Assembly (NCBI GenBank): GCA_002751075.1
Contig: NAOQ01000041.1
Coordinates: 138,241 to 202,240 of the forward strand
Direction: 5' to 3'
DNA: 64,000 nt
Source of the DNA: Ichthyophonus hoferi
Lineage: Eukaryota; Opisthokonta; Ichthyosporea; Ichthyophonida; Ichthyophonidae
Below, in pieces: positions 35,901 to 50,900 of the stretch. The notes under the pieces were generated by a model. It ran no database searches, was not told the origin of the DNA, and saw only the letters and a program-made list of their open reading frames with translations. Position 1 is the stretch's first letter. Every line of letters begins with the position of its first letter. The position numbers and the translations under genes are program-made.

Positions 35901-38900
35901 TGTGCATATCATGGTAAATACATGTGCACACCCCAATCATGTGTCTACACCTTAGTATCTAGTATCACTATGGTTACCATGGTTGAGATGGCTAGATGTG
36001 CATGAGGGGGAGGGCTCTGAATCTCAAATAACATGGGATCTCCATCAGAACTAATCGACCAATTGCATTTATACAGCCGTAGAGTGAACCAATGAATTAT
36101 CATATAGCCTCGTATTAATACATACGAAGTATCAAAAACAATCCCACACTAGCTTGATTTATAATAAACCAATGTTATTGGCAAATTAACAATGTGAAGC
36201 TGTAGATGCATACACAATTAGATAGCCTGGGTGGAAATATCAGGCAGCATATTGAATGTAAATCCAACACTTTGCAGGGGCTGTGACCCCATCCCATGTC
36301 TTACAATAGATAATAAATCCACACACACCACCTCACACAACCTCCCCCTCTGTTATGTCAAATGTAATATAACCAACCTGACGCAGAGAAGACAGGGGGC
36401 TCAACCATGTTTTCAAGAGAGGTCAACAGGGTGATGCATAGTTCCTTGTTTTCCGAAGTTAATCCCTGTATAAGCCTATGTGAGTACACAATGTTCCATG
36501 CATCCATACACCATTTACACCGGGCCGGACCGGGCCGGGCTGGCTGACCAGTATGATCTCACCCACCGTCCTGCACGAGCCCAGTACCTGGTGTCTTATG
36601 CACAATCCTAACCGCACTATTAGGCCACAGTCACAGGGGGGAGGTTACCTTGGCATGGGTGACTAGAGCACTCAGCAAGGCTGCAGACGTCACCGGACCA
36701 TGTTCTATTGGAGCCACATCGTTCAGTTCATTGGGTCGTAAGAAAATCTCGGTGAGAATGGAAACCTCGGCATCGACTTTAGGTCGTAACTATAGCCGTC
36801 AAGCCTGTGTAAGTCACTGTGTTCTTTACCTCCCTTAGAAATCACATTAACAGCTTCCTCCTCACATATCTCAACATATTGTGCTGTACTATGTAATGTC
36901 AATGGTTGTAAATCAACTAAAATTACCAATTAAAATTCACCAAACAAACAGCATAGTATAAAGGCAGTTATAATGAAGAAAGGAGAGACACAGAGAAAGA
37001 ATATTCGTTGAATAAAAACAACATAGAACAAAATATGAGGAACAAGCAATACAGAAGAGAGAAAATAAGGTAGGGGGAAGGTGTGAGATAATCAGACAAG
37101 AATAAAAGAGAGGAAGAGAAATAGGAGTAGCCATCAACGAACGAAAGAGCTAAGAGAGTATAAGCTAGTGGAATCACCTGGGCATTAATAATCTCCACGT
37201 ATTCACCTAACATCTCTACAATGGTATGAGCTAACTTGTCCTCGGCCGTCAGTATGGGGGTGTGTGTAGCTGCAAAAGACCATGATTGGTTCCATTTCAC
37301 CACTTATAAGGATGGATTTAGGTAGCTAGGGAACCAATGAAAAATAAAAACAGCCCGAATGTGAGGTGATAATAAACGTAGACATAGAGGGAGAGAGGCA
37401 GATACAAGAGTGGGCCTGCATATATATAGCAAAGAAGGAAATATAGATATGGACTGACTGAACTACAATCACGCGGACAATGAGAGACACGTCTGGAGGT
37501 CAAACAAGGTATAAAACAAGCAGGTTACACTACATATAGGACCATATCTAGCCTCTCCTCCTTTTGCATAATAAATATATATATGCAGGCATACAGGTGA
37601 TGTTTCTCTCTTAATATAATCAACCCCCACTGACTATATCAGGGCACCGCTCTATAGACATAACATATAGGTAGCAGGATTGGGTAGGAGCGGGCCAGGA
37701 ATATACACAGCCTATTCGAGAAAAGGGTTAAAAATCGTGCAGATGGTATTGTGAGGTGAGTTACCCTTCTTACTGTTCCGGAAGCGAGTAAACTGGCAAA
37801 CTGCCCGCCGCTTCAAGCACAGCTCGTAAATATTATCGACTGGATTGCCAGACCCAGTGTCAGTTCTTGGGCAAAGGGGCCCTACCTACTAGCCTACTGA
37901 CCACCCAGTCGAGAGAGAGGGACACCTACCTCGCCCTATGAGGAGCCTATCATTGCTATCACGCAGGTACTGCCTAGCCCCATTAATGTAGGTGCGTACG
38001 GTGTTGGCCTGTTCAGGCAGGAGCTTCACACTCTCAGCCAGGGTACATACATGTCTGATTAGGCTGGATTGATGAACGGATTGGGGTACCACTGTCGATA
38101 GGAAACCAGATTAGGCATAATATAGATATGGCTATATCTAATATGACGGTCATTATACCTAATATAGATGTAGTGAAATCACGCTATACCCATGCCTAAT
38201 TATTAATTATTTCTTTCTTTTCATTCCGTTCACTACAAAGGTCTATCAACCCAGCATCTCCTTATGTCCTTAAGGGTTATACTTGGACCAGGTGGCCGCA
38301 ATAGGACCTATCGGAGGTCTATAACAAACCCCTTGGTTCTCCTACAATACTTGGAATATATGGGGGAAGATAGACATGCCGCCCTTGTTTAGAGATCTTT
38401 TCTTATTCGTCAACCCACAAGTTATATCATTTTCTTACCCAATCGGCTGTGCTCATCAGAGGCCGAGTTCAGGACGGCCAATAGGAAGGGCAGGACAAAA
38501 CGGCATAGATAGGCCACCAGATCATCGGTGGGCTTGATTTGAATCCCCTCTTTGATGGTGCAGATCAGTCGCTTCATATCTCTCTCTATGCAGGTAAACA
38601 GCTGCTCCATACGAGGGCTGCATTGCGGCAGGATGCCACGGGGTTAGAGGGGAGAAGGAGGAATATATTTACAGAAAGAGAGAAAGTAATGGCACGGTAT
38701 ATACATCACGATGAATGGAACAATAAGAGGATGCTAAGACACGGCTTGCTAATAATGTTATAGGAGAAGGTTATAACGTCAGACCTCATAGTATACCCTG
38801 GTTTATCTCCCATCTAGACACCCTTAGCCATTATACACGAGGAAAGGTTAGACAGAAAGAGCTCTGCTCCTCTATCAACCAAATGGCAATGCACGCCTAA

Positions 38901-41900
38901 CTGCAATCTAGCAGCCTATATATACCCATACTTAGTCCACCCTTGTTTCTACATATCAGGCATTACATACAGCTATCCCATTAACCAATTAATAATCATT
39001 ATCAATCTACCATATATGGTATGGCTTAAAAACGTAAAAGGTAGATAGACCGACATAGAAATACTAAATATACAAATAGCAATGCCCACGAACATATACG
39101 GGTAATGAGGCAATGACATATATAAGATGTAAGGGAGAATGGAACCTGGTGTTGAACTCTTTAAACTCTAGCGGGGTTTCCAGGTAGCAGTAGCGTAGAA
39201 ACTCCATGTAGGCTTCTTTAACATCATAGGTACAGGTCTAAGTAGTGGTGGGTGGGACGCGTCATATTTACAATTCTTCACATCCTCCTCCTTCCCTTCC
39301 TCTTGCACTTATCCCTGTCCTTTTCCATGCATATGTAGTGTATCTATAGCCATAATATCATGTAATGATTTACCTCCTACCTCGGATCAAACACATATAG
39401 CTCAAATCATTCCATGTGTGGTCACTAATAAACTACGTAGCTTTCATACTATATCTTTATATAATATCCTATATCCCATCCTATACCAGATATAAACTTA
39501 AAAGCTATGGTCGCGTATATAAGGCATACTATTGGCTCAGTATCCAAGCTTATTATATTAAGCCAACGCCTACCTCACAGCTAATCATTCGCATAACTTC
39601 TCCAATGGTCACCAAGCTCTGGCACTTGATATGGGTCTCCACATTGCGCTCCATTGTACACGCTAATGCCGGCCCAGTCAGTGACTGTGTCCACCCTCAC
39701 ACACACATCCTTCCCTTTGCTACACTCCTACCATTGCCCTATCTCCCCGGAGGGGTCCCTCTCATGTCTCATCATACAATCACCTAATATCCCAATCCTA
39801 TTTCCTTTCTCTATAGAGATCGGGACTCTTGTTCAGGTATAAATGAATTAAGCCAGGTTTCAACCTACATTTATCGGTGTAGTAAGGTAGCTAGGGTACT
39901 GCCTATCTAGCGTATATATAAGCATATCACGACATTACATAAACAGTTATTTATATTGTAATACAATTCTGGAGACGTGAGCCGGAATACATGGGTGATT
40001 ATACACAGATCAGAAATGCTGAATATTGGCAAAGAATTCGCTTTAAATTCAAACCCAAAGGCCACTCTTTAATCCCCTAAAGAGTCTATCTTACTCATTA
40101 GACCAAGTTTATCGAATAAATAAAACATTTAAAACCAAAAACACGCTACCCATTGAGTTAGAGGTCGACAACAAACATTGCTTGAATTAATATATCTCAC
40201 TCACCAGTCAGGAGGCGCATCAAGGCCACATGATAGGCGACCCGACTTGGATATGGTTCGGGTCGGGGGCCTTCCATTGTTGCAGTACGGCTCTCTAGAC
40301 CCGTTACACATGAATACATGGCTCGCCCACAAGCATGACTCGCTACCATAGACCGATGGGGTGACCCGATATGTGATTTCCTACCTATATTATAGATCCA
40401 ATTGCTAATACAAGGGGATGCATATGAACACGCCGTCCACAGATCATTGATCATTATATACGAGGGAGGGGCCCAGCGCTAACCAGTACCACAATATACA
40501 TGCACAAGGCGCCAGTCACAACAATGCATGCCAAGCCTGCATCCGTAGGCCTAGTGCCTCCTCTATACTTATACTAAACATAATTCAGCCCATCATATCT
40601 AAAGACATTGATAACATCTGGCTTACATCATGTAAGGAAGCGCAGACACCCTTGGTTACTAACTAATATTTGCAAGCATAATACAGTTGTATAGGGCCAA
40701 TACAATGTTTTTAAACAGAGACCTCTAACCATACCAAGCAGGACTTCATTTACAGCGAATACTAGTAAAGGCATTTAGCACTATACCTTCAGCCATCAAA
40801 TGCACAAATTCAGTAAAAGATGATTCATCTTTGACTAGCTGCAGCATCTCGTCCCCCACTGTGGTAATAGTACACATACATGTAAGTATTGTTTTAAACA
40901 AGAGAAGGTTTGTATTAGTGCACGACTGTGTGGACAACATCAAGGATATATAGGATAGAATGAATGTCAGATAGTCGATGTATACATGTATATGAAACAT
41001 TAATTTCATCTAAGCCAAAAAGATTTAGACAGTAGCCTAAATACTTACACAAAACGGCTAAGGGTCTAAAGAGAACTAATATTTGATTTTTTGGTTTTGA
41101 AAAGTAAAACATCAATCGTGTGCCACAGTCAATGCAATAATAAAATATTGTAAACAAAATCATATGTGCAGTGTCTATTTCCTCTCAGCATCAGGCTTCA
41201 GTAATTTTGTTTCAACAAAGTATAGCCCAGGTCTATATGGAAGTTAAAACCTTTTGTATTTCCAAAAAAATAATAATTGTGCAAGCAATGTTTTTCGCAT
41301 CTATGAAAGGAGTGATGAAATGGTTGGTTGTAAAATATTATGGTACACTATATTGTACGCTGCATCTTATGGAAGGATAATTATAGTCTAAAAAGGTTGG
41401 AAAACGCTGAAGAGGGAAGATGCTGTGCTTGCAAAACAAACAAACATTCAGTCTCTTTTTTGCTTTTTTGTTTCCCTTTCCTATTTTGATTTTCCTTTTT
41501 TTTTTTTTTTTTTTTTTTNNNNNNNNNNNNNNNNNNNNNNNNNNNNNNNNNNNNNNNNNNNNNNNNNNNNNNNNNNNNNNNNNNNNNNNNNNNNNNNNNN
41601 NNNNNNNNNNNNNNNNNNNNNNNNNNNNNNNNNNNNNNNNNNNNNNNNNNNNNNNNNNNNNNNNNNNNNNNNNNNNNNNNNNNNNNNNNNNNNNNNNNNN
41701 NNNNNNNNNNNNNNNNNNNNNNNNNNNNNNNNNNNNNNNNNNNNNNNNNNNNNNNNNNNNNNNNNNNNNNNNNNNNNNNNNNNNNNNNNNNNNNNNNNNN
41801 NNNNNNNNNNNNNNNNNNNNNNNNNNNNNNNNNNNNNNNNNNNNNNNNNNNNNNNNNNNNNNNNNNNNNNNNNNNNNNNNNNNNNNNNNNNNNNNNNNNN

Positions 41901-44900
41901 NNNNNNNNNNNNNNNNNNNNNNNNNNNNNNNNNNNNNNNNNNNNNNNNNNNNNNNNNNNNNNNNNNNNNNNNNNNNNNNNNNNNNNNNNNNNNNNNNNNN
42001 NNNNNNNNNNNNNNNNNNNNNNNNNNNNNNNNNNNNNNNNNNNNNNNNNNNNNNNNNNNNNNNNNNNNNNNNNNNNNNNNNNNNNNNNNNNNNNNNNNNN
42101 NNNNNNNNNNNNNNNNNNNNNNNNNNNNAAACAAACAAACTATTCTAGTCTTCTTTTTGTTCTTTTTGTTTCCCTTTCTTATTTGTTACTTTCTTTTTTT
42201 TTTTTTTTGAATAACAATTACGAAATGTGATGGTACCAGGCTGTCCCACGGATTCATAGCGTTCGCTTAAAGATAAAGGTGAGAGAGACTACTTAAATAT
42301 TACTATTGAATTTCCAATGCCTTAACAAAAAACAGTCCAAAATAGTAAGGTTAATAGCGCCTAAGGTAGAACATAACTAAGGTAAGGTGTATATTTCAAT
42401 AGGCAGGTGCTTATTTGTATTGTATTGACCTCAAATATCCAAACAAAAGAATAAAAACATATTTGCTTGTTAAGAGTCTTATAAACAGGTCAAGATGAAA
42501 TACATTTCATCTAATATAAGGGTGTGAAAAAAAGAATCAATTAGACCCGAGACATTAAAACATGATATTTATGTATTGGGTTAGTAAAATACCCCGAAAT
42601 TTATCTGCCAATTTAAACAAGGAAAGGTAAATACAAAAAACACTTTTCCTTTTCCTTTTAAAAAAAGAAAAGTATTACAATGATCATTACCTCGACACTC
42701 CCAATCTACCCTATTAGCTTCATTATTAGTAAATCATAACCATAATTGGTCATATTACATCTCGAATAGGAAGGTGATTTAATTAATTAATTAGCACAGT
42801 TAGCATACAAACTACATTCCCACCTACTTGTTACAAGTAAGTCCACCACAAGGCTTTGGTTGTGTCTTAACACCTGTTTATTCACCCTGAAAATCGTAAC
42901 CATGATGAGAGAGAGCACCATTTCGCAGATCCTTATACACGATCACAGCACAATCATGGTTCTAGCCTGTCTAATAATCACACTATGCCAGTCTAACCAA
43001 TACAAATACAGATATAAATACTAAAATTTTAATATACCAACCAATTTAAACCCTGGCCCGGCCAAGTGGCATGAACCAACTGTCAATTATTAGAATAAGC
43101 AAACCAGAGTTGTCTACCTCTACCACAGCGAATACCATGGTCTGACCATGTTTTGTTGAAATTACCATGATCTTAGCTATATCTACTGGGTCAGATTAAC
43201 TGTTGTTACACTACAAGCTATAAATTATGAACAGTATTTGTTATCTTAGCCGCCTTCCGTTCTATATTATGCCATGTTCTTAATATTATAATGTGACGAT
43301 TCCCATATATCCTATTAGCAACCAGTGTTTAATTACCTACATTGTAATCGAGGCCAGAAAGTTAAGATGAGCCACATCCCTCCCTTTTTTCTCGGCAAAC
43401 TCAACGAAATGTTGGACTACCTATAGCAAGAATCACAGGTCAGATTGTAGTAGAGATCTCAACCATAAAGCCACCAGGCCTATCCCTTTGAACCAGGCTA
43501 ACCAGATACTGATGCATATATACATTCGCTAATCGTGTATGGGATCATGAAAGTACTGGTCTCTCTGTAGCCTATAAGTACAGAGGTGCATAACCAATCA
43601 AAGTGTTTGTAGGTAATCTTCAACCCTCTCCAATATCTCCAGCCTTCCCGCCAATCAAACAGTCAATTTAATACTAAAACAAACTATATACAAAGCCAAT
43701 GGGTTTACAGTTCACTTTGAAATACCAGTGACACTTACAGCCTCGGGAATAGTACTACACAGGTCAATATTGTTAAGGAAGATATGCTTAATAGTTTCTC
43801 CAGCTATTCGGTGTCTGGGCTTTCACATTTAACTATCAGTACTGGGTCAACACAGAGTATAGTACATGGTGGCACAATGTACATGTCATACGTGGTGGTT
43901 GAAGGCCACATACCAGTCAGTACCCGGAGCCACGCAATGGATTACAATACTACAACACACTAAACCACTGATTCTACAAAGTGGCGTTCACGTTTTCGCA
44001 CAGCTGGGTGGGAGTTGGCTACAAGCATAGTAAAATATAGGTTGTTGTACAATATTAAACTGCACAAAACTATGTCTGTAAACCAATCCATAACTATGTA
44101 GAACTCAATAAAAAGCCAATGCAACAGGGCCAAAAAGCTACAGTGTATATTAACCTGTTCATGTTTTCCATGAAGAAATCCAGGTATGGGAACAAAGTTG
44201 TCTGATTGGTGGGGTTGTTGAGACAGAACGCTTGCAGGAACTGATGGGCTGCCTGTCATGCATTCTAGAGATTAGTACCTTACCTATTGGATGTGTTAAA
44301 ATTATGGACAGGTTTCTGGCATTACGTAATCAAGAGGAAAAATAGCATATGTACCTAGCTCGTAGATATATATAGAAATACTTGTACGTGTTTCAATACC
44401 TTTAAGGATATATACAGATAGGGAGGAAACATTATATAAAAATGGATATGTGCAAGCATTGGGACGTGAACAATAGAAATAAATGGCAAGGAGAGGGTGG
44501 TGGGCAGAGAGCTGCGTAGAATGGATCAGTAATATAGCCCTACCTCCATAATCCTAGCCATATCAGGGTCATTTTTATCATGAGGTACGTGTAGGAGTTC
44601 AAGAATGTGCATGTGCACTCGTAGATTGCGCAAAAGACGTTGATTTTCGCCACTGGCCTCTCCATCTAATGACGTCACAACAATAGCGAAGTAAGTCTTT
44701 TGATTGGATTGGTATGACATCATATTATTGGAATATCTCATAAATGTCTACCAATAGGAGCAAGATCCATGAGAGATCGACAAGTAAATATTTACCCGCC
44801 TGGTACTATTTACCAGCCTGTGGTGTTTACGTGATTTATAGACACGGGAAATATACATCAAAGATCCATTGGGTGCCAGTCACAATCTTAGTTAAGATCA

Positions 44901-47900
44901 TGGCTTTTTTTAATAACATTCAAGAGTTGTAAATACGTATGAGGGCTGGGAATTTTGGTATTAGTGTCCATGGTGGACGTGCAGTATTCGCTGGTAGGCA
45001 CAGCATTTATCGCTGCATTAGTATGACTTAAGGGAGAGAGAGAGAGAGAAAGAGACAGAGAGATAAAGATAATACAGCTAGCATGTACTGCAAACTAAAC
45101 TCACCAAGGAATACATACCCTTCTGTTGTTAGGTGTACATAGATATAGAAGTACTGCCCAGCTCCTCCCATGGGAGTCATGAACATACATGTAAGAAAAT
45201 ATATCATACCAACACATTACATAAAACATTGCAGAGGGAAGAAAAAGGTGTACATAAATACATAAAGTAAAGGGAAGAAATGTGATAGGGGGGCAGGAGA
45301 GCTGCAACATGAAACTACCTTCTTTCTTGCACAGTTTAGTCATCCGTTTGAGAATATTAAACACAGAATCGCATGTCTCATGATATGACGACTCAACACT
45401 CTTGGTACGGTCACCTTCCTGTAACCCAGGATACATTCAAAATGCAACAAACATTATGTTATTATGTATTCTACCGCCCATGTCCAAAATGTATTGCAAT
45501 CCTGATTGGCTATAGTCCACTAAGCCTGTAATGTTATAAATGTCTCATTATGGCAGTGATGCAGTTATTAAAAACTTAACAAGGGTATAGGAATGTAGCA
45601 TTATGTTGCCATAGTAACGACATATATGTGTTATACTGCATAGGTTTGTAATATAACAGGCTATAATATTTCATATTAAGATATGTTAACATATGCCATA
45701 ATAAGGTATAATCTTACATTTATATTGCGTTATAGTGTGTCATAGGGTAGAGCAAGGCACTGAGTTAACTATAGAGTATTTTGGCTATAATATTATTTGA
45801 TATTAGCTTAGATTGCAGATATGAATCGACGCAGGCATAGTTATAAGTACATGTATATGTATATATATATAAACGAGGTCGGAGTATACATCAAATTTAG
45901 GATGCCGGTATACACCAATCTAAACAAGGGGTCAGTGCAATGCCTTACCTCGCTTGGGTTATGTGCATCACAGTAGACCCATAGCTCTGATTTCTCCACC
46001 AATACCCTCAGCTTGTCCAGGTCCACCTATTAACCAGCCATTCAACAGTTAATATATTTCATGACCACATACCGCCAGATGCTTACAGAGCATTATAAAT
46101 TGCTAATTGAAAAAGATTATTTGTTTCTGCATTAAGACCTGTGAATAGCCCAAGACACCAAGTATTATAAAATGACAATTATAATGCAATACCCGTGAGA
46201 CATGTCCATCCTGACTAAGGGGTGGTAGCGCACCTCCAGAACACTAGCTCATAGCTTGTATCATTGATGTCTATAGTTATAGCTACTGCAAGACAGACGT
46301 ACCTTAATATCTTTGAAGTTGGCCACATCTTGCTGTGAGACTAGTAGCTGTACATCCCTCAGAGTCAGCAGTGTCTCATCATTTTGGTGGAAGCAACGGA
46401 AAAGAAGGCCAATGGCTGCGGAGGCAAGGGGTGCATATTGCTGGACCTGCCCAGTAACACCTGGTCAGTCATTTTATTCGATATGTATTAATTAATATAA
46501 TATTAATTAATTAATGAGTTGTAATAATCCATATACTATTTTAAAACAATCTATTATTAGATCAAAACTATTCTCCCCCATTCTTCCAGTGACATCATCC
46601 TTAATTACCTCCAAGATAAAAATATATTACTCCAATAAGGTGGCCTGTATGTAGATCACGTCCTGATATGAAAACAAAACCACATACAGCACTACTTGTT
46701 GGTCTATACTTGTACATAGCCATATCACATTAAAATGCATCATAGAAAATATGGAGCCGAAACAATCCTATACTAATTCGAAACCAAAATAGCATTGGAC
46801 TAGACAGACAGATAGGGTGACAGCATATGTATCACATTTTAATATACAGTGAGCAATACATATTTAGAGGTGTACAATAGCCAAGAAGAGGATGGTCAAG
46901 CCTAACATACCATACTCAGATCCAGTAGAACTCGTACTAGATCCTTGTCGCTGTGACCGATATCACTACGTTCGATCTGGATAGCATCCATACTGTGCAA
47001 CAGCTTAGCCGCGCAGCTTGCTGTACAGGATAGCAATACGCCAGTGATGTGCGAGTGAGCCCGGGTTAGTATACACTTTGGTCACATATCTAACTAATAA
47101 CAGCCTCTCTCTAGATTAGGTCAATGTCTTCATACCCGAAATAATATGTAGAGATGTAGTTTACAGGCAGGGGAGTGAGGCTTAAGATATTGCTATAGTG
47201 TTGTATTACCAGCTAGACCAAGAAGCCCCAACGCTGTTGGAAATCAATTCAAGAAGGGGGCGGGAATAAAAGAAGTGCGAGAAGAAAAGAAGAAAACATA
47301 GGCCAGAGAAAGGATAGGCGGAGACATGCATTCTAGAGAGATAACAATAAGTCATACTGACTAGCATATACACATACCAACAAATGGATCCACGTCTTTT
47401 GTATTGTGCGAATTATCTGTACATAGTTGATAAGTCTCCCGCATGACATTAATAAGCTCGGTTGTCTTGCATCTTTCCTGTGTTTTGTAGGCTGTTGATC
47501 TAGTTAGTACTCTACACGGCTCTTTCTATCATCAATCCATAACTCTCTCTGTCCTTAGACAAACCCGTACGTGTCTACAAGAAATAGGAGATAGGGGCAT
47601 CACCATATACGGTAATATATATTGAATCGAGTACAAGTACCAAGCCACTATATACTAGTACCAAGCCACTATATACTACTTGCACATAAAAATATTAAAT
47701 ATAAAATGTGTTAATATTATATGGCAGTATTCTGAGTAAGCAACATGATAGACAATATATTTAATTAGTAATTGGAAATATCATAGCCGTGAACAGGTAA
47801 GCCAGAATAGGAAGCAACGACAAGGCATCAGGCAATGAAATCACCAAATAAACTATACTATAAAAGAGTCATTGAAAATATATCAATACCAAAAGCAGAA

Positions 47901-50900
47901 TTAAAGTACCTATGATGATAAGTTGATAAGTACTGTTTGTATTTTCTATACAACCTTTAACCTCAAAATTATCAAAATTACCCTCCAAAATAATGGACTA
48001 ATCAGAAAAATATTAAACTATATTGAGTGAATAGAGCGTCAGTACCTGGGAATTGGGTTATAAAAAGAAAAGCCTAATCATAAGAAAGGTATAACTAGGA
48101 GGATAATATAAGATAACAATATGAGCAGGTCTAACCTGGCACGTGAGTTCCTTGAGTGGGAGAAGGGTTGGGATGGCTGGGACCATCTCCATTGGTAAAG
48201 TTCATACTGTTGGACCTCGCAGTAAACCTCCTACTATTGACGGGCGAGAGCGAGGGGGGACTAGGCAGCAGAGTACTCTCCTCTGTCATACCCAGTGAGA
48301 AGTGTAAGCTTTTCAAATTGAACCGCCGAAAAAGCAATTTTGGCAACAAGAAAAAAAATGTGCATTGATGACCTTAAATCAGAAAAAACTTCCACGTGGC
48401 TTGATTGCTCCACTTACTGTATAAGTAAAGATGTGGATAAATATGTAATGATAAAGATATGTTTTTTTATAGATTTGCTATAACTATATCTTGACTCAAT
48501 GCTCGCTGCCAGGTATAGCTTCAAATAGTATACATACAATAACATAGTATACATACAACAACATGGTATACACACAATAACATATGGTCATGATTAGACA
48601 CATATCATTAATAAAACCCCTAGAAAAGAAAAGTCTCTTGATCTGTATAACAACAGTCATTTTTTGTTGCTTTGTTTGCAGACTTGTCTAAGTGTGGATA
48701 TATCGCGCGGAAGATTTTCCGTTATACTTATCAAGGTGAGTTTATACTCTTTATCTATGTAAAGTAGAACTTACTGTAGGAAAAGGATACGGTGTTCCTA
48801 CGACCTAATACAGAGACAGGGGCTTGATGATCGGCAGACAATGATTTTAAGGGCTTACCTACCCAGTTTCTATTAGAGGTAGGACTCCTATTGGTTATCC
48901 CTGAAGTCTGGGACTGCCGCCCGTGACCAAGGTCCGCTGATGAGGCATCCTGCCTCACCTATATAGGTTAGTGTTTACACTACCTTCATACACCCATCAC
49001 AGGTGCAGAAAGGAGGGAAAATAAGAAGCTTCCTAGAAAAAGGATAGAGAAAGAGGACATATGCAGGCCCTATGGCCCCCAAATGTAGCAAAACTATGGC
49101 CATGTATAAGACAGAGGTAATGTACACGACTTTGGCAAAGCCACATGTTCAACTAGTTAAAACCCAACCTACCAACAGTTTTCGGGCGACGCCAGTGTGG
49201 GTGTCCTCCTGAATGATCTTGGGCAAGGTTGACATGTTGACAGACACATTGGATGTCGAGAGGCTGTAGGACCTCTCGGGGGGTAGAACACTGGCGGGGC
49301 AGATGTAATCAAACGAAGAGTAAGCAGTGGAATGCTGGTGATCTTTAGGTATCAGATGATCATCAGAGTTGAGCAAGTTCATTTCGCTGACTGGTCCGTG
49401 AGGGCTCCTGGGGCCATTGTCCACCAGCTTACCGTCATGTACCCTTTCTTGTACATCTGTGCTTAGGACCTAGATAGTGGTCCATATATCATTAATCATT
49501 AGGGGTATTATGAAGTTTATCCCTCGTCTAGTTGTCATAAATGATATATCATAGTTACCAATGACTAACAGATGTCTTAATTACCACTAATTACCATACA
49601 GACATGCTAGCTAGCTAATATGCAATCCAGGAAAAAAACATAATAAAATTATACACGGGCAATGAGTGGGTATAGATGAATGATATTTAGCAGATCATAT
49701 ACTCTGCCTATGACCTTGGCCATCATGTCTAGTAATGGTCTGTGCGCATTGCCACTATTAATATCCCTCTCTCTTTTTATAATTCCCATTACAGTTCTCT
49801 ATCATAGATAAACTTGTGGCTCCAAATTAAAATGTAAGTCTTATCAATGACCTCTAGTATCTCATGCACACACATCTGTTAGATATCCTGTTATTAAACT
49901 GATCGCTGACTGCTTTTATCTCTCAGGCTTCCAGCATATATACACACTTAAGTGATTAGCTAACACATTTATAGTAGATAAGGAGGTAGACAACACAAGG
50001 CCATCTCAAGCAAAACGTACCCGTCCAAAATAGCTACAATATCATTCATTATGGCGCCAACCCACAAAAATATGCAACTTCTTCAAAAATACCGGACTAC
50101 CTAGCTAGTGTGAAATACAAGCCCTCTCATACATGACCCAGGTATCAATTACACGGATAATGCACATGAACATAGAGCAGAAAATTATAATTAATTAATT
50201 AAGCAATATGGAGTAATGTACGGTAGGGTATACCTTGTAAGCATCAAGCAATGCAGAGATCCTACGATCCAGGCGCACGTCCATGATAAACTCGAAAATT
50301 TTGATAATTTGTACTTTGGCTTCCAGCACGGTGAGGTCTACCCCATCCTCACTGTACCTACACAGGCATGTTAAAATATGTTACTCATTTTCTGTGTTCT
50401 ATTTGGGTATATGCATCTATGTAGACACTGTCCTAAACTGCAATGCAATGTGCCTACGGTTAGGCTGCACTACAATTTACATAGTAGGTGGTGTGGATTC
50501 TTTGAGATCAATAATTGAGTGAAGTTAGATGACCACTGCATAAACAAATAGGCAGTAAATAACAATATAAAAATGTGAGGGAGAAAGCCAATGTGTGTAA
50601 ATGTGTGAAACACACACATAAAAGTATAACATAGTTTTCCCATCATGGCCCTTTTTACTTCTCTGTGTCCCTCTATATTTCCTTCATAAGGGGGGCAGGG
50701 TGGGCACCATCACATGTTTATTGGAATATCATGGCACCTAAATAGTAAGACTATCGTATTCTACCGAGTTACATGCTCAAGAAACTGGAAAAAAAAAAGA
50801 AGAAAAAAAGGCATTAATATGTGAATGCATGGAATGCAAGCTGGCGCGTAACGTACCCCATGGAGTCCCCGCCATTGACAATGAAGCTGTTATCCTTGAA

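Larger units (their letters stand above)
30010..36789 (-). other. ITPR: ITPR exons 46-57: third armadillo region before the channel
   Basis: Exons 36649-36789, 36378-36465, 35728-35822, 35062-35181, 34144-34243, 33546-33658, 32595-32708, 32223-32315, 31800-31919, 31279-31374, 30755-30949, 30010-30192. Landmarks: [133 protein letters not shown]. These match [50 protein letters not shown] and VGHNIYILAHQLARHN of human ITPR1. The long vertebrate insert before the LLEGGN segment (SII splice area) is absent. The exon 53 donor is the weak GTCTCT. Confidence 0.9.
37178..45418 (-). other. ITPR: ITPR exons 33-45: central armadillo region, interrupted by the assembly gap
   Basis: Exons 45319-45418, 44544-44665, 44155-44252, 43739-43814, 43341-43420, then the gap, 40787-40858, 40205-40294, 39574-39662, 39146-39237, 38439-38617, 37930-38091, 37765-37839, 37178-37269. 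Landmarks: [87 protein letters not shown]. Exon 37 ends in phase 2 while exon 38 needs phase 1, so one exon is missing. In human the missing part is about ten to fifteen residues (KAEGKFIKKCQ). The exon 41 donor GTTCCA is poor, but the resulting protein match is good. Confidence 0.85.
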
